Shown: positions 63,520 through 64,000 of the stretch, piece after piece
Layout: each line of letters begins with the position of its first letter
How positions within the stretch are numbered: the stretch's first letter is position 1
Assembly: GCA_017646015.1 (NCBI GenBank)
Contig: JAGCNI010000069.1
Coordinates: forward strand, 1-64,000
DNA from: Lentisphaeria bacterium
GTDB taxonomy: Bacteria > Verrucomicrobiota > Lentisphaeria > Victivallales > UBA1829
DNA length: 64,000 nt
Direction: 5' to 3'
The notes under the pieces: generated by a model
Database searches by the model: none
Told to the model about the DNA's origin: nothing
What the model saw: only the letters and a program-made list of their open reading frames with translations
Made by a program: the position numbers and the translations under genes

Positions 63520-64000
63520 TCAGCCGAGCAGTTCTTTTTCAGTTTCTGCGATAGCTTCTTCGATGATGTCCATACCTTTCATAGCGACTTCGTTCGGCAT
63601 GATGATCGGGGGGCTCATGCGGAGAATGTGACCTGCGGGAACCCATGCCAAACCTTTTGCAAATGCTTTCTGATAGACCATCTTACCGGCTTCGTCGAAC
63701 GGAGTTTTTGCAACTTTGTCTTTGACCAGTTCGATACCGAGCAGACAGCCTTTGCAACGTGTGTCGCCGACGATTTTGTATTTGGTTGTCCAGTCAGCCA
63801 TGCGTTTCTTGAAGAGGACTTCAAGTTCCTGAGCGTGTTCGAGCAGACCTTCTTCTTCGATGACTTCGAAGCATGCGAGAGCAGCAGCGCAAGCCATCGG
63901 GTTGCCGCCGTAACTGGTGGAGGCGGAAATTTTGTCAACGGCATCCGCATAAGGAGTACGGACAGCCATGCATGTGACAGGGAATCCGTTACCGAAACCT
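63520..64000 (-). CDS. Class III aminotransferase, 5' end outside window
   Basis: The visible 160 C-terminal residues of a PLP-dependent class III (acetylornithine/4-aminobutyrate-type) aminotransferase. GFGNGFPVTC at the window edge is the segment that follows the PLP-binding Lys, with the Lys itself just outside. YGGNPMACAAALACFEVI and the late RMSPPIIMPNEVAM follow. The amino acceptor or donor is unknown. It precedes the sugar cluster by 92 bp, which holds a hairpin and an operator, so membership of one transcript is possible but not shown. Confidence 0.88.
   Translation of the reverse strand, partial: GFGNGFPVTCMAVRTPYADAVDKISASTSYGGNPMACAAALACFEVIEEEGLLEHAQELEVLFKKRMADWTTKYKIVGDTRCKGCLLGIELVKDKVAKTPFDEAGKMVYQKAFAKGLAWVPAGHILRMSPPIIMPNEVAMKGMDIIEEAIAETEKELLG

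Noticed and set aside
1-64000. CRISPR array, insertion sequence, prophage or tRNA/rRNA genes
   Set aside because: No regularly spaced repeats, transposase or phage genes, and no cloverleaf-like or rRNA sequence were found in the intergenic gaps.

Overview
This window looks like the chromosome of an anaerobic bacterium of roughly 48% GC. It is probably a gut-type member of the PVC group close to Lentisphaerota/Victivallales. That placement is inferred from content, not from a marker gene tree. The pointers are a pyruvate:ferredoxin oxidoreductase, a reverse rubrerythrin beside a PerR-like Fur protein, a WbsX/GH99-like protein, many exported proteins of unknown function, and a sugar-catabolic cluster. 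No rRNA, tRNA, CRISPR array, insertion sequence or prophage gene was seen. Gene density is high, and ATGA/TGATG start-stop overlaps that imply translational coupling are common.

Layout. 0-3 kb: nifJ (minus strand, 3' end outside the window). 3.3-8.4 kb: lon, an exported LolA-like protein, a membrane metallophosphoesterase and an orphan larB, facing a small glutaredoxin. 8.9-12.5 kb: rplU-purC, then metX-metW-DNA-deoxyinosine glycosylase. 12.6-20 kb: a four-gene unit (large membrane-anchored periplasmic protein, ABC ATPase, double-length ABC-2 permease, HEAT-repeat protein) followed by ogt, converging on an inositol-monophosphatase family gene. 21-24.5 kb: a zinc-ribbon protein and secA. 24.5-25.7 kb: fur/perR and reverse rubrerythrin with a clear PerR-type operator. 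25.8-29.1 kb: LysM lipoprotein, second lipoprotein, uppP and an orphan DppB-type permease. 29.1-34.3 kb: dnaE and a downstream exported protein. 34.6-35.8 kb: WbsX-like protein.

36-38.9 kb: pyrR-pyrB-pyrC with an inverted repeat at the start of pyrR. 39-41.4 kb: NAD(P)HX repair enzyme and an AAC(3)-family acetyltransferase. 41.6-43.3 kb: trxA-tilS, converging on recD2-GSCFA-asnB (43.3-48.3 kb). 48.3-51.2 kb: a stand-alone AICAR formyltransferase, divergent from tmk-holB. 51.3-57 kb: two TIM-barrel sugar isomerase/epimerases, a TrmA/RlmD-type RNA methyltransferase and a Sel1-repeat exported protein. 57.1-64 kb: a minus-strand cluster with a class III aminotransferase (partial), a UlaG-like metallo-hydrolase, a Gfo/Idh/MocA dehydrogenase, a ceramidase-N-like protein, an FGGY kinase and an L-fucose-isomerase-like enzyme. 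It ends at a strong terminator.

Themes. Housekeeping genes (secA, dnaE, holB, tmk, lon, rplU), nucleotide synthesis (purC, AICAR formyltransferase, pyrRBC) and methionine synthesis are mixed with lineage-specific units. The best candidates for undescribed biology are the 12.6-19.6 kb exporter-like unit, the 57-64 kb sugar or sugar-acid pathway, and a 94-nt array of hairpins at 53.1 kb. The very long antisense open frames opposite nifJ, lon, secA and the sugar genes are explained by avoidance of the codons TTA, CTA and TCA in the real genes, and are not annotated.
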